From NCBI RefSeq assembly GCF_042242105.1, contig NC_092030.1, positions 2,677,501 to 2,741,500 on the forward strand: DNA of 64,000 bases, read 5' to 3'. Source of the stretch: Pempheris klunzingeri. Lineage: Eukaryota > Chordata > Actinopteri > Acropomatiformes > Pempheridae. The notes under the pieces are model-generated. The model made no database searches, was not told the DNA's origin, and saw nothing but the letters and a program-made list of their open reading frames with translations. Below are positions 1 to 12,395 of the stretch, piece by piece (the stretch's first letter is position 1; each line of letters opens with the position of its first letter). A program made the position numbers and the translations under genes.

Positions 1-278
1 ATAACTCCCTTTTTCTATCAGAACTTTAAGAGTTGACTGAGACATTTTATGGCCAAACACTGAATCTAAGGGTAATTCTTGATTTTCAGTTTAGGATGTT
101 GAGATTGTTTAGATTACAAGTGTGTGTGTGTGTGTGCGCCTGAGTGAGTGTGTGCACACATACATGCGTGTGTGTGTGTGTGTGCATACATGTGTGTATG
201 TCTGGGATGGATACACTAGTCAAACGTGGCGCTAGTACACAGATGGTAGTGTGCTCTGGGCCTTCATACCTTGTTTCT

Positions 279-287
279 ATCCCTCCC

Positions 288-323
<36 letters not shown>

Positions 324-325
324 CC

Positions 326-375
<50 letters not shown>
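279..375. repeat. (CT)n microsatellite
   Basis: An almost pure pyrimidine CT tract with occasional CCCT interruptions, grading into CTTT at its right end. It creates long but meaningless Ser/Leu and Arg/Glu frames on the two strands. Confidence 0.9.
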
Positions 376-377
<2 letters not shown>

Positions 378-761
378 CCTGAGAACAAGACAGAATTTCA
401 CTCTTGACTAAGCTTGACCCTGAAATTTTGTCTTTGGCTCAGGACGCTCTCTCTCTGTCCTGCTGTCAGTCTGTCTCTGAACCTATGACATGTCATATCT
501 GCTGCCCAGCCGCTCTGCTCCCTTCCTCCTCCCCTCTCCTGCTCTTCTTCCTCACAGCTCTTCCTGTCCGACCTCTGACCTCATATGACCTCATGTTGAC
601 CTCTGGGCCTCCTCCTCTTCTCTTGTCATCTTATTTTCCCGCGCTCCTCCCTCGTTCAGTCGAGCGGGGACCCTCTCCTCCTCCTCTCTCAATCCAGCTC
701 TGTGTGTGTACTAAAGTTTGTGCATGTGCATGCTGCATGCTTTGCTGTTATCTGATATCTG

Positions 762-826
<65 letters not shown>
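762..826. repeat. (TG)n microsatellite
   Basis: An uninterrupted TG dinucleotide run of about 65 bp in the presumed ank1 intron. Confidence 0.9.
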
Positions 827-828
<2 letters not shown>

Positions 829-1990
829 CATGTTTCAGACCTGGGCTTTACTCAATAGTAGCTGAATTTTTTAATATTCAAAAAAAGTAAAGAAAATCGT
901 TTTATCGAGTTAAGCTTGCAAGGAATGTACATGTGTGAATATTTTGTCTTGCAAGATAAACTAGGCTCAGTTTAACACTTAAGATATGTCCAGTATCTTA
1001 AAACATATTTTTTAGACCCAGGTCTAGACAAGATGGGGATGGGCAGTGACTGGGACTTGTGAGTGAGAAGTTTCTGTACAAAATAAAGTTTTGTGTTTGC
1101 TGTTTTTGATTCTGACATCTCAATGTGCACGGCATGCTTTCAATGTATGAAGTTTTCTTCACAGTTTGAAATGTTTTCTCTGTTCAATGGGTGTATTATA
1201 GTCTTTTTAAATGCTATATTAACAAACAAATGTTTTTTTTTCTTTTCCTGTTAAATAAATGGTGTGTTTTTTTTTAATGCTACGCTGTAACACATGATCA
1301 GCTGCATAGCACATAATGTTCGATGCACAATGCTGCTGTGACATGATGTCTTTCATTCATGGGCAAAATAAATAAGTAAATAAGTAAATTTTTTTTTTTG
1401 TGTTCGGCACATTTGTCAGGGCACATTTTAATTTTATTAAAAAGTTTAAAAAAAACTTCTTTTAAGATTTGACATTAAAATCCAGATATTTAACCAGACA
1501 TTTATAAGCCATGTTTTGCCCAGGTCTGATGGCGGACTCACCGTTAACATTGTCTGAACGTTATCTGCCAGCAGGGATATTGCTGTAAGGTGTGTTTGTG
1601 TATTGGTTTGAGTGTGTGTGATTATTTCGGTACATTTGAAAGTGTGTGTCCTCATCTGTATTTCAATATGAGTGCTATATTGTGTGTGTGAGTGTGTGTG
1701 TGTGTGTACAGTGGTAGCGCGTGCAGCGTGCTGTGCAGTGTGTTGTCTTTTGTTTTGTTCTGTTCTTGTGCCATGACGATCTCTGTGGAGTTTCTTTGCG
1801 CCTCACTGCATCCTGTGCCTTTGACACTTGCGTGTGTGTGCGTGTTTGTGTTTAAATAGCAGGAGTGAAGGGAAAGGCTAACCCAGATTCACCTAACTCA
1901 TTCTAACTCTCATCCTAATTCTGACTCATTCCCCCCTGTTCACCTCATTCTGACGCCACCTCTCATCATCCTGGCCCTGTACCATCCCAG

Positions 1991-2023
<33 letters not shown>

Positions 2024-3749
2024 CTTACTCACATTTTAGTCCATTAGTATAAAACCCTGAGAGACTATTACTGACACAGTAAAGAGGTATTTCACCCATT
2101 AGTGCATAGTTTTTTATTCTACAGATTAGTCCTGGAATACATTAGTTTTTAGCTCCACGGTTTTATTTGCAGCAGTTTGACCTTGTGTGAGATTGGATTT
2201 GTTGGAGTGCAGGCAAAATTCAGTTTATCTGCAGTGATGAATCTGACTTGGAAGTATGTAAAATCAAAATAGAAATGCACTCATTAGCAGGTCGGGTAAG
2301 ACATATCTTATTACCTTGTCCCACTTAATAATGTCGTGCCTACAGCCGGACCTTAAGGACTCACTTGATATAAATACAGCAGGTTGTTTTTTCACACTCA
2401 AACTTCTCTGGGCATTTAGTTGTTAAGCTTAACTATCAGGTTAATCATGGACATGTTGGTGTCTCTGTAGCGTTGCCTTTTACTTTCTGGCTCCTGTGCT
2501 GTACAGGGTTTCCATACAATAAACACACTGGTCACTGTGAACACTATCAAAAAACACACTTTGTGATTATATTCTTCAGATTAATCATATTCCCTCGCAA
2601 CCACAATCAAAGTAGTCTGGGCCTTTTCAGGATAAGGTGATAAGGTGAATACTATACATGTTAGTTTTTGGTTACAATTGATTATTGCAAAGAGACATTA
2701 ATCTGAAAGGATTGTCGTAGGTCTTAAGGTTGTACTCGTGCTGTACCCTGGTTGTTCTTTGAAAGCTCCCCCTCAGCCACACTACTGTGAAGACTGCACT
2801 TAGGCTTCAGATGTTTGTTTTAGCCTGTCAGCCTGATACATACGTGGGTTAGGGCTCTGAAGCAGGACAGCGTGGACGCATCCTGACTTTGATTTTTGGG
2901 TGAAGTACTCCTTTATTGCTCAATTTCAACCAATTTCATTCATCTAAACTCATTGATCCAATGATTAATGAAAAGCATTTTACAGAGAGCAGTCAGACAA
3001 TCCCCAATCCAAATCTGTCACTTGTATCCAAATGTGAGAGTGTTGTTGTCTCCAAAGGTTTCTTATTATTATTATCTATTATTATATCTTATTATAGATA
3101 ATAAGCTTTATTCACCGAATAAGTTTACTTTATTAGTTAGACTATTAATAATGTTTTTATGGAACACTTAGATAGATAAAAAAATAAAAAATGGTCACAA
3201 TCTAGACAACACATCAAAAGACTGAACTTAAATTACATCAAAACTCAGGGATGACAAACATGTTCTCATTATAATGTATGTGTGCAAAGTCAAGATATAA
3301 ATCTAGTTTTTTCTTATGAATGTGAATCACATGATTAATATACAACATATTTGTTTTGCCCTGAAAAGAATAGTGCAAAGAATAATAGTAAAATTACCAC
3401 TGAACATAATGTGTGTTTGTGTGTCCTTGTGTATTTTGCTTGTGTTGGTGCAGCGATTGGCGTCTTGGTAATAGAAGCAAAGAAGCAGAAAAATATATTG
3501 TTAGGTACCCAAAAGTATGTAAACATGTTTTGTTCATATGTTTCTTATTATATTCTAGATTAAATGGTTCAAAAATGTTTAAAATAATGTTTGATTTCCC
3601 ACAAATGTAGTGTAATCATTTATAATCAGTTCATCAATTAAAAATCTCTCCTGAATCTCTAGACAGGTGATTATACATTTTAAAAATATAATACTGTAAA
3701 GTGCACAGTCAATTACAAAAGACACCTTTAAATATAATAGGTTTGTTTG

Positions 3750-3867
<118 letters not shown>

Positions 3868-4978
3868 AGTGACCTTTATTTGGATGGTTGGGCTGCAGAC
3901 ACATGAATGCATGACTCTAATGTGGAACTACAGGAGAATGCAAGAGCAACGGTAACTTGCATTTTCCTCTGCAGAATCTGCAAGATGCTGCTGACTCCCA
4001 CTCGGGAACTTGTGACAAGGGTTGGAACGATGATAGAGACGTTTTATTAAAGCTTTGGTGTTCGTGTCACAGCTGCTGGGATGCCCTAGAAAAAAAACTT
4101 TGTCTAATCAGTCGTCAAGGATAGTTTCTGGAAAAGTACAGCACCCAGCTTCTGGCACAATTGGTCAACACCAACAGTGAGCCAAAGAGACTAAAATGGG
4201 AAATGTGCCTTTTTGAAAAACAAATCTGTGACGGCCACATTTTAAATTTACAGTACTTCTTCTATTGTAATTCTATTATAGGCTGTATGTTAATTCAGCA
4301 GCTTCCTCTTTATGACTTGCAATCAGGATACTAAAATCCAATTGGAACACATGTGTTACTAATGATAAATTTATATCGTGCCAACCCCGCAAAAAATCTA
4401 CTGTACATAATATACTATAGCTAAAGCCTCCTTTTTTCACTTTAGGAACACAGTGTATGTTCTGCAGATTCACTCTCTGATACAGTAGCAACCTTGAGCC
4501 CTGCACCATTCACCTCACAGACAATGGATGATACATGAAACCCCTTTGATCCTCACCTCACTCTTGTTGCTGTGTCCCAATGACAGTAACCTAAAGTGCT
4601 TTGGATCGAACCCATAAATCAGTCTAAATATTTATTTATACATCAATTAGGCAAATTAACATTAGAAAGATGAAGGAAGCTGACTTCAGACTGAAAGACT
4701 ACTATTGTCCTTGTGTTCTACCTTCAGTAGAGGTCCGGTTGCTGCTTCAGGATCAATATATCTTCCTTTTCACAAATTGATTGAATGATATCTTAATCCT
4801 AAATTCGTGGCTTTATTAAGACGGACTCTAGTGTCTTTCCTGGTATTGGGACAGGGCTGAGCCCCACTGTTTCCTCATAGTTTGGAGAAACAGTCGATCC
4901 ACCACCTCCCCATCCTCCCCCTGGCTGTGCCTGCGTGGTGTTAGTCTTTCTCTTGTCTCGCCCCTGTCTTCCCTCCAG

Positions 4979-6930
4979 GTTATGGGCTGGTGCAGGAGGA
5001 GCTGCTGTCCCCGGCCTCCATGCAGTACAGCTTGCCCTCTCCGCTGGGTGCGGAGCCCTACTGGCAGGAGGTCTCCAGCCTCGAGTGTGCTCCCATCGCC
5101 ACCACCGAGGAAGATACATTAATGGAGATGTCAGACGTCCAGGTGTGGCCAGCGGGGGTCAGCCCCTCACTGGTCACAGTGGAGGACTCGTCACTAGAAG
5201 GCAGCAGTCGGGCTGACGACTCAGAGGGCGCCACGCTCTCCCTTCCTTGCAGCTTGGGTCGCCCGAGCAGCGGAGCCAGCGGTGCCAGCGGCTCCATCAT
5301 GGAGCTAGAGGAAGAGGAGGAGGAGGAGGAGGAGGAGGAAGGGGAGGTTGAGGAGGAGGAGGCGCCACATGAGCCAGCAACTGTACTGGCAGAAAGGGAC
5401 AGGGTGAGGGCCAGTGGCGCAGTTCCCAAGGTCAACCTAAACGGGCAGCTGGGAGGTCAGAGGTCGGACGGCAGGAGAGGGGAGGCCCTCGCAGCTGCAG
5501 GAGGAGCAAAAGGAGGAGGTGGGGATGTAGGGCTGGGTTCAGTGGAAGGGATTTCTGTTGTTGCAGGCCAGCAGGTGTACGCCCAGCGGTGTGAGATGTC
5601 GGGACTGAGTCGGGCTGCAGAGCACAATGGAGATAACCGGTACGTCGGCGTAACGGGTCAAAACTGGCTGCACCTTGTGTTGTTTACCTCTGTCTGCCTT
5701 CAAGATGGCAACATGTCCTCCATATTTCTTTGCTTTGTGTATTCTGCTCCTCAGAGTGGTGGGAGGCGGAGCGTTTCAACCCTACTTACCAGACAAGGAC
5801 TCCCTTCAGGGCTGGGTGGGCTCAGTGTCATCAGGACGTGACGGCAGCGTGCCAGGCTTGCGCGTGGCCCAGGAGGCTCTGCTGACTCCGGTGTGTGACA
5901 CGGGTTACTCTCATGTGCTGCGTGGGCGCCTCCTGCAGGGCACGCAGCCCTTTGACAGGGGGCTGGGCTTCTCTCACCAGGAAGCGGGCCAACGTGTTTG
6001 GGAACAGGAGCTGAGGCGGGGCCAGGTCAGGTTGCCACGCCGACCACCCGCCGCTTCCTGCGCCCGGACGGGGAGCATCTTTGTCCATCGCTTTATCTTT
6101 TTTGAAAGTTTTGATTTATTTGCTCGCGACCATCAATGATTTTAGTCTCACTCAGCGACTCAACAAACATCAAAATGGATTATTTTGATGAAGTCACAGA
6201 CCTGACCAGGATGATGTGTTGTGTGGTGCAACACATGGGGAATATCTGCCATGTCTGATACCTTTTGGTTTTGTTTTGCATTTATGATCGCAAACAATGT
6301 ATTGTGGTACAAATGTGAGCGCTGTGAACCACTCTTTACATGTAAATTGTGCTCTTTTCGTACAGAGAGAGGAGAAAGAGGACTATGCTGCTGAGCCTCA
6401 GTTTGTTTCTGAACATGGGAACGCGCTCGCTCGAAAGGTGAGTCGGTCGCGTTTTCATCATGTGCATTGAGTCATATATCCCCACACAAACACTGTGAAC
6501 CCAAGCCGGCTGCATTTTACTGTGAGTCAGTCACGTAGCCTGGCACAAAGGGTGGGAAATTAACAGTAGCCACCAGCCAAATGTTGGTTTTGTCCACATC
6601 AGCAGATCTGACAACAAACCAACTATGATCATTGATACACTAAAAATGAAAAAGTAGATATCCCTATATTAGAGATACTGAAAAACCACAACACCAAGAG
6701 ACAAAATGAGTGTTAGTTGATCATTTTGGGACTACAGCGAGTCACAGTGGCCGGCCGGTGGACAGACAAGTTAGTTTCCTGCTCTGGTTACATGTAGAGG
6801 CTTCAGCAGTTAACTGGTCCGAGTGTTGTGTCCTTCCCTCCTCCCTCCCTCCTTGCTCCAGGTGGGGGTGGATGTGAGAAAGGGCGCTCAGTCAGTGCAG
6901 CGCACCAGTCTGCGGAGAGTTAAACACTGA
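4979..6930 (+). CDS. ank1: Ankyrin-1, C-terminal regulatory domain (3' coding exons, partial gene)
   Basis: Ankyrin-1 is the membrane-skeleton adaptor that links spectrin to integral membrane proteins. Only the C-terminal end is here. I read four exons: 4979-5639, 5755-6025, 6366-6437 and 6862-6930, with stop TGA at 6928-6930; phases agree throughout and give 356 residues plus a split first codon. The first exon contains WQEVSSLEC followed by [13 protein letters not shown] and [11 protein letters not shown], which closely match human ANK1 just after the death domain. The last exon encodes [17 protein letters not shown], corresponding to the human ANK1 terminus (RKGAQ...RASLKRGKQ). Between them lie a Glu-rich run (about 5309-5363) and a divergent linker. 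The ankyrin repeats, spectrin-binding and death domains are upstream of the window. The terminal exons are much shorter than the human obscurin-binding stretch. The family and both ends are secure; the donor of the second exon (GTCAGG) is the weakest boundary. Confidence 0.9.
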
Positions 6931-7159
6931 AACACACACACTACCCAGTCCTCCAGGTACGGGACACACAACAAGCACTTGTGCATCCCAGTGCTTGGAC
7001 AGAAGCCTGTATGGCAACATGTTGGACTCAGTAGTCTCTCACATGCTGTTCTTTTCCATTTATGTTCAAAATTAGAACCTAAGATTTGGCATTCAGTACG
7101 CTTTGATTGCTTTTGTCTTTTTGGAAGGCCAAAGAAATTTAGTGTGTGTTTGTGTGTTA

Positions 7160-7198
<39 letters not shown>

Positions 7199-10100
7199 GT
7201 GTTCTAGGACCGGAAAGCCACTGCCAAACCATCCTCCACAAAAACACAACCAGAGCGCAGATGGAAATGAGCGTCGGAGGAGGTGAAGAGTGACACAAAG
7301 ACTAAGAAGTGCAAACTACAAAATGACAAACACAGAATCATCCTCAACATGTGACCATGGAGCACCACGAAAGAAAAGAGACCGAGAAAAAAAAGAGGAG
7401 TTCAACTTGTAGTTTTATAACATTTGTAAAGAAAAATATTAACTAGCATAAGGCATGACGATTCTTTTTTTTCTTTTCTTTTTTTTTTACAAAAAAACAT
7501 AAATGTCAGTAAAACAACCAAGAAAAAAAAAAAGCAACAAAAAGTGCTTCCTGTGAACTGTAATCGCATGATGACTGCTGGTGCATGCCCTTTGACCTTT
7601 TGAACTGTCATTATCTACAAACTGAAGGGGTACGAGGTTGGGTGCGGGCCCACGCTTGGGCCACAGGCCACTTTAAGGACCTTACCAGCCCCCCAAACTA
7701 CTGGAGTGGCAACCAAGTTGAGTCCAATAACACTACAGCCAAAAAAAGTCCCTCACTGGATGGTTGTGTATACAGCTGAGCCTCTGCTGAGCCTACCAAT
7801 GCTTCTTTCACTGGACCCTTCCCCTATTATTCTCAATGTGATATATGCACTCTATGCTATGTGGACATGTGTCAGTGTGTGTATGTGTGCGTGTATTCTT
7901 CTCTGCCGCATGTGTTTCTTGCTTCTGGCTTGGCGCTGAGCCCTGCCTCCCGATTGGCTCATTGCCCCTGTGATGTCATGGCGCGCTCAGTGCTGGAATG
8001 AGAAAGCCGCCGTGCTCCCCTGCTCGTGAGTGTTCCTGTCTGCGTGCGCTTCCGTCTTTTTCCTTTGTGGATGAAGCTCGTTTGTTGTTCTTCGTTCCTT
8101 TTGAAACCTGTCCACCTTGGTTTTAAGCATTGTTTGAACTTCGGTAGGGAGCTGGAACTCTTTCACCCCTCGGGGAAACGTGTTTTTCAGACAACGGGGA
8201 ATGTTTTCTTTGGAAAGGGGTTGGTTGCTTGATTGCATTGTGCTGCAGCTCTACGCCTCAAAGATCGACATTTTCCTCCCTGGTGACCTTTTCTACCTTC
8301 TTCCGTCATTTCTCCCCGTAGCACGCACCATCTCGATTCACTATCTCTATCAGTAGCCTCCGTTAATATGCAGTAAAACCCCAGGCCTCTCCATTAGCAT
8401 CCAGAGCTCCTCCATCTCTTTGCGTGTGCTCCTTCTTTATCTGTTTGCAACGGCTGTAGCGCCTCACTGTCGAATTTTGGTTCGTTCTTTTGAAACAAAG
8501 TGAATTAAGTGGAGAAATCATGGAGAATGTGATTCATGAGAGGATGTAGTGATTTGGAGGGTTTCTAGTCGAACGGCAAGTAGCAAGTGTAAAAAATAGG
8601 GCAATGCTACAACGGCGCGATGCTGATGGGAGCTGTGCAGCGAGGACAGACAGGTAGCACTGTGATTGTCTTATTAACACGGACCCCACACTCGTGAACT
8701 GTGAAGACACACAAACATTCATATACGCAGCACACAGCACACACACACACACACACACACACAATAAGAAACATCATTAAATAATTATTGCCTGGTCAGA
8801 GAGGCAGAGTTTTTGCTACAGCAATAAAACCTAATAAAACGAGCACAGAAGATGGGAGCCAGGGTTCTGTACATCCACAAACAAAGATGTGAAAGGCGAA
8901 ACCGGCTGAAGTCCTCAGTGAAGACAGAAACTACATCTGGATGAACAGCAGTCGAGTTTGACGTGCAGCTGTGCAGCATCTGACTGGTTCCGTCGACCTT
9001 GATGCGAATGAGTCAGAGAGGATGCACTGGCGCGAGATCAGATGACTCAGCTGTAGCAATGAGGGACTGTGAAGGTCTCGGAGGGATAATATGTTTTTCA
9101 GCACTTAACGTAGCAAAATATAAACCAGGATATGTTAACGTAATACACTTATACCTATTAAGGAGTGTGTTGCTGCCGTACGGTGGAAACCACCTAACTC
9201 CATTTTCTTTTTCTGTGTCATTTAATTTGTAGTTGTTAGTGTTTCTCAATTTCCAAACTCCTTCATCTCTGAAACACTTTGTTTATGCAGAAACCTGACG
9301 GCAGCGCTATGAAGGGGTCATATCATAGTAGCACACATTTCCTGGAAATCTAAACACAATATTTAAGTACTGTAAATGCTACTGTAGCCTGAATGAGTGA
9401 GACACTGAATGATGAATGAACACATTAGTTTGCACATCACACAAATGCACATATTTTCCATGCCCAGTCTGTGCACATGAAAGCCTCATCCGGTATAGCA
9501 CGTTTCTTACATATCACATGTTTTCCACTGTTACTCCACTCAGGTTTTCAGTTCTGCTCAGTCAGAATCAAAATGTTTTGGTTTTTTTAAGTTCTCAGTC
9601 CTCTCGAAGAAGAGTGCGGGACACAATGTGAGTGCTTCACAATAAGACTTTGGTGAAGGGGCCGTTCAGGGCGGGATGGGGATGTGCAGGGGGGGTTTGG
9701 TGGGATGTATGAAGCAGGACAGTAGGGGTGTGTGTGTGTGTGTGCGTGTGTGTGTGTGTGTGTATGTGTGTGTGCATCTTTGCCCTACAATACATGCAAT
9801 TTGCGTGGAGCCGTGACAACTGACACCTCTGTTGTGTTTATCCTAATTATTTTTACCACTGATGGTGAAAAGTTATTCTCTCAAGAAAAAAGTAAAAACA
9901 AGACAGTTTCCTTTAACTGATGTAAAACAGGTGATTGTTTGCGGTTCTACTTTGGGCTCACAGTGTTTTCTTTGACTTGGTCTGTAATCTTACCAAATCA
10001 GCTTTTCTCATGAGGTCAAGGCTTTAACTCTGGGCGGTGAGTCCACCCAGGACAAACAAGACACCCTCTCTTTATATTTACACTGCGTCTAAGCTCCGCC

Positions 10101-11520
10101 ATGATTGATGCAGTTCACAGCTTTTGGATGATGGAGGCCAGTGACTCACTCTGTTGTTCTATTAGTTGGTTTTTATTAGACATTGTGCGCCGAACTGCAC
10201 AAGAAAGAGGTTGGATTTAGGCACCGTAAAGAAAATTAACTACTACTTAAATTGCAAAAGAAGCAAAGACAATTCACAGGAGAGGATGTTTGCTTGTGTT
10301 GGACTTGATGCAGAAGGAAGAGAAGAAAAAAAACTGGTACATGGACGTGTCTCAGTTAATGCAAGACAACATTCATTTGATATGACAGAGTCAGATGACA
10401 CTGTTGACGCCCTCTTTAGACTTCAGCATGGATTTTACTGTAGCCACCAAGGCTGTGTTCACCATTAAAGATGTGTGTGGGGAAAGCTTTGAAGCCAGAA
10501 TGTCTTTTTCTCTGGTGGATAATCAAACCTGTATCAGAGGGTGGGGTTTCTTTAGGAAGACAGGACCGCAGTATTTCTACAATCCTGACTTTGGTCATTT
10601 TGAATGTAACTCTGGGAGCTGTTTTATGAAACGTGTTGATGCCAGTAACCAAATCACCCGAGGCTGTAATCCTGATTATTACTTTGAGCTTTGAGTCACT
10701 AGCCCCTCGTTCAGCTCGTAGTTACACAACCAGATGTTGATTAGTTTCAAATTCAGAGGAAGTTTACACCTGACTGGTCCCTCAGTGAAATGATGTCCGA
10801 CGTAGCTTTACTTTAATGGAACTCTTCCGTTTCCATTTTAACAGATAATTTGGATTTGCAGTGTGAACTGAACTAGTCAGCACTATGATAAAGTGTGTGT
10901 GTGGGTGTGTGTGTGTGTGTGGGTGTGTGTGTGTGTGTGTGTGAGACGGTGCTTGGTTCCAAACGTTGTTGGATCGGGGGGGAAGAAGAGAGAGTTTTTA
11001 CTTGGCATGTGACATGAGAGGACGTGTAACCTACAACGATGTATTTTAAAAAAAAAAAAAAAGAGTATTGTAAAATTTTAACTGTTGCAAAGACTAGAGA
11101 TCACCTATACTCCTTTAGAATGGATACATGACAATGTAAACGCAATATCATATTACTCTATCCTAAGGAATGCAACTGCGCACATGCACAAAAAAAGATG
11201 TTTTTATGAAAATATATGTATAAATATATGACAAAATATATTTAATTAGAATGCTATGCACCCTCATAGAGTTGTTATGGATGTTCTTTAAGCATTATCT
11301 AGACTAGGCCAACGCCCACATCATGGGGAATGTAGAGGCTTTGTAGCGATGACCACTTGTTTTCGTTTCTTTTGTATTGTCCTGGAGAGGATAGACAAAC
11401 GTGATTATGTATACAAGCCTTTCAATCAGAATCATTCTGACATGAAGATATGTATAGATCATCTTACCCTGTACACCAGCTCAAACCATTTACAAGAATT
11501 AATAAACAAAGATGTGACAT
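6931..11520 (+). other. ank1: Probable ank1 3' UTR and downstream region
   Basis: After the ank1 stop there is no further recognisable coding exon for about 5.4 kb. AATAAA signals occur at about 8822, and a stronger one at about 11500 (AATAAACAAAG) is followed by a GT-rich stretch typical of a cleavage site. The 3' UTR therefore probably ends either near 8.85 kb or near 11.52 kb. The region contains (CT)n at about 7167-7195, (CA)n at about 8739-8762, (TG)n at about 9729-9774 and interrupted (TG)n at about 10892-10942. Around 7.93-8.0 kb there is a GC-richer patch with ATTGGCT and a CRE-like TGATGTCAT, which could be an internal promoter or chance. Confidence 0.5.
10166..10694 (+). other. Two overlapping unidentified open frames (about 100 codons each)
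   Basis: Two plus-strand frames overlap at 10166-10468 and 10395-10694. The second encodes 99 residues with six cysteines and an aromatic-rich stretch, GWGFFRKTGPQYFYNPDFG, and is not low complexity. I do not recognise it. Neither frame has clear splice sites or a convincing promoter, and both lie in what is probably the ank1 3' UTR. They may be chance frames, a decayed exon of another gene, or a transposon fragment. Confidence 0.2.
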
Positions 11521-12395
11521 ACATGTTGTGTGCTGTTTTCTTTTTGTAAAAAGTGGAATCAGTGCAGCCAGCTATATTTTTTAATCATTTCTTACTTTTG
11601 CAGACTTTATTTTCCATATATATGTTGATATTGATCTAAATTGGACCCCTTTGCATCGAACAAATCTCAAGCATTTGCATGTTCAGCTCTCAGTAAACTA
11701 CACAAGTTCACACCAGCAATCCAGTGCAAATGAAACCGAGAATTTGAGTAAGGTCATTAAATAATCTGAGTTTACATTCACTGTACAGATCAAGTCACAA
11801 GGGGCCCATAAGATAAAGTTCACCTTCCTCACTGTAATTATTCTAAGGTTCCCTCGGATTTGTTATTCATTCTGTGGATCAGGTTTTCTATGGCTACACA
11901 TTTTTACTAATGTCATTAATTTACTCTTATAATTAAAGTCCTGAAATGTGATGCACAAGACAATTTACTTTAAATTCATGTGCTTCTCTAAGTCGAACAC
12001 TAATATTGATCTTGCATTGTTGCACTAATGTTTTCTTGTCATTGTCTGCTGTGTTTTAACACTCCTGTGGGTACTAATGGATCTACTGTGCAGAGGCCTA
12101 AGTTCTTAATTATTAATGAACTTGTTAAAAAAAAACATCTTTGGGCACTTTAGGGCTCCACAAGTCTCACCCAGAACCAGGACTACAGTAGGACCTGCTG
12201 TCTGAGCTGGAGAGATCAGGAAAAACTACAACCTCCACGTGTTGTGACGCCCCCTGTCTTCAGCCAATCACAGCTCTCCGGCCCATGTGCTGTTTTGGAG
12301 GAAGTCCCCGGGTTGTTTTGGACTCGCTCGGACCACGTGGAGACACAAGGTACTTTTCTCCGGAGGCGCAAACAGTCAACGCGGAGCTGTGAGAG
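11521..12395 (+). other. Intergenic interval and eif4ebp1 promoter/5' UTR
   Basis: About 700 bp of AT-rich sequence without recognisable features is followed by a GC-richer stretch from about 12240. It holds a CCAAT box at 12264-12268 (GCCAATCAC) and an E-box CACGTG at about 12333. No TATA box was seen. The 5' UTR of eif4ebp1 presumably starts in the last 100-150 bp. Confidence 0.45.

Noticed and set aside
144-865. Open frames of up to 153 codons rich in Cys/Val, Ser/Leu or His/Thr
   Set aside because: They are translations of (TG)n and (CT)n microsatellites with no family resemblance or splice context.
3975-4022. Possible small ank1 exon (NLQDAADSHSG, after CTCTGCAG)
   Set aside because: It vaguely resembles human ANK1 LQDAAQGS and its phase would fit exon 4979, but the donor (GTTGGA) is weak and the order relative to the WQEVSSLEC exon differs from human.
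5058-5435. Minus-strand Ser-rich frame of 125 codons
   Set aside because: It is the antisense shadow of the Glu-rich ank1 exon.
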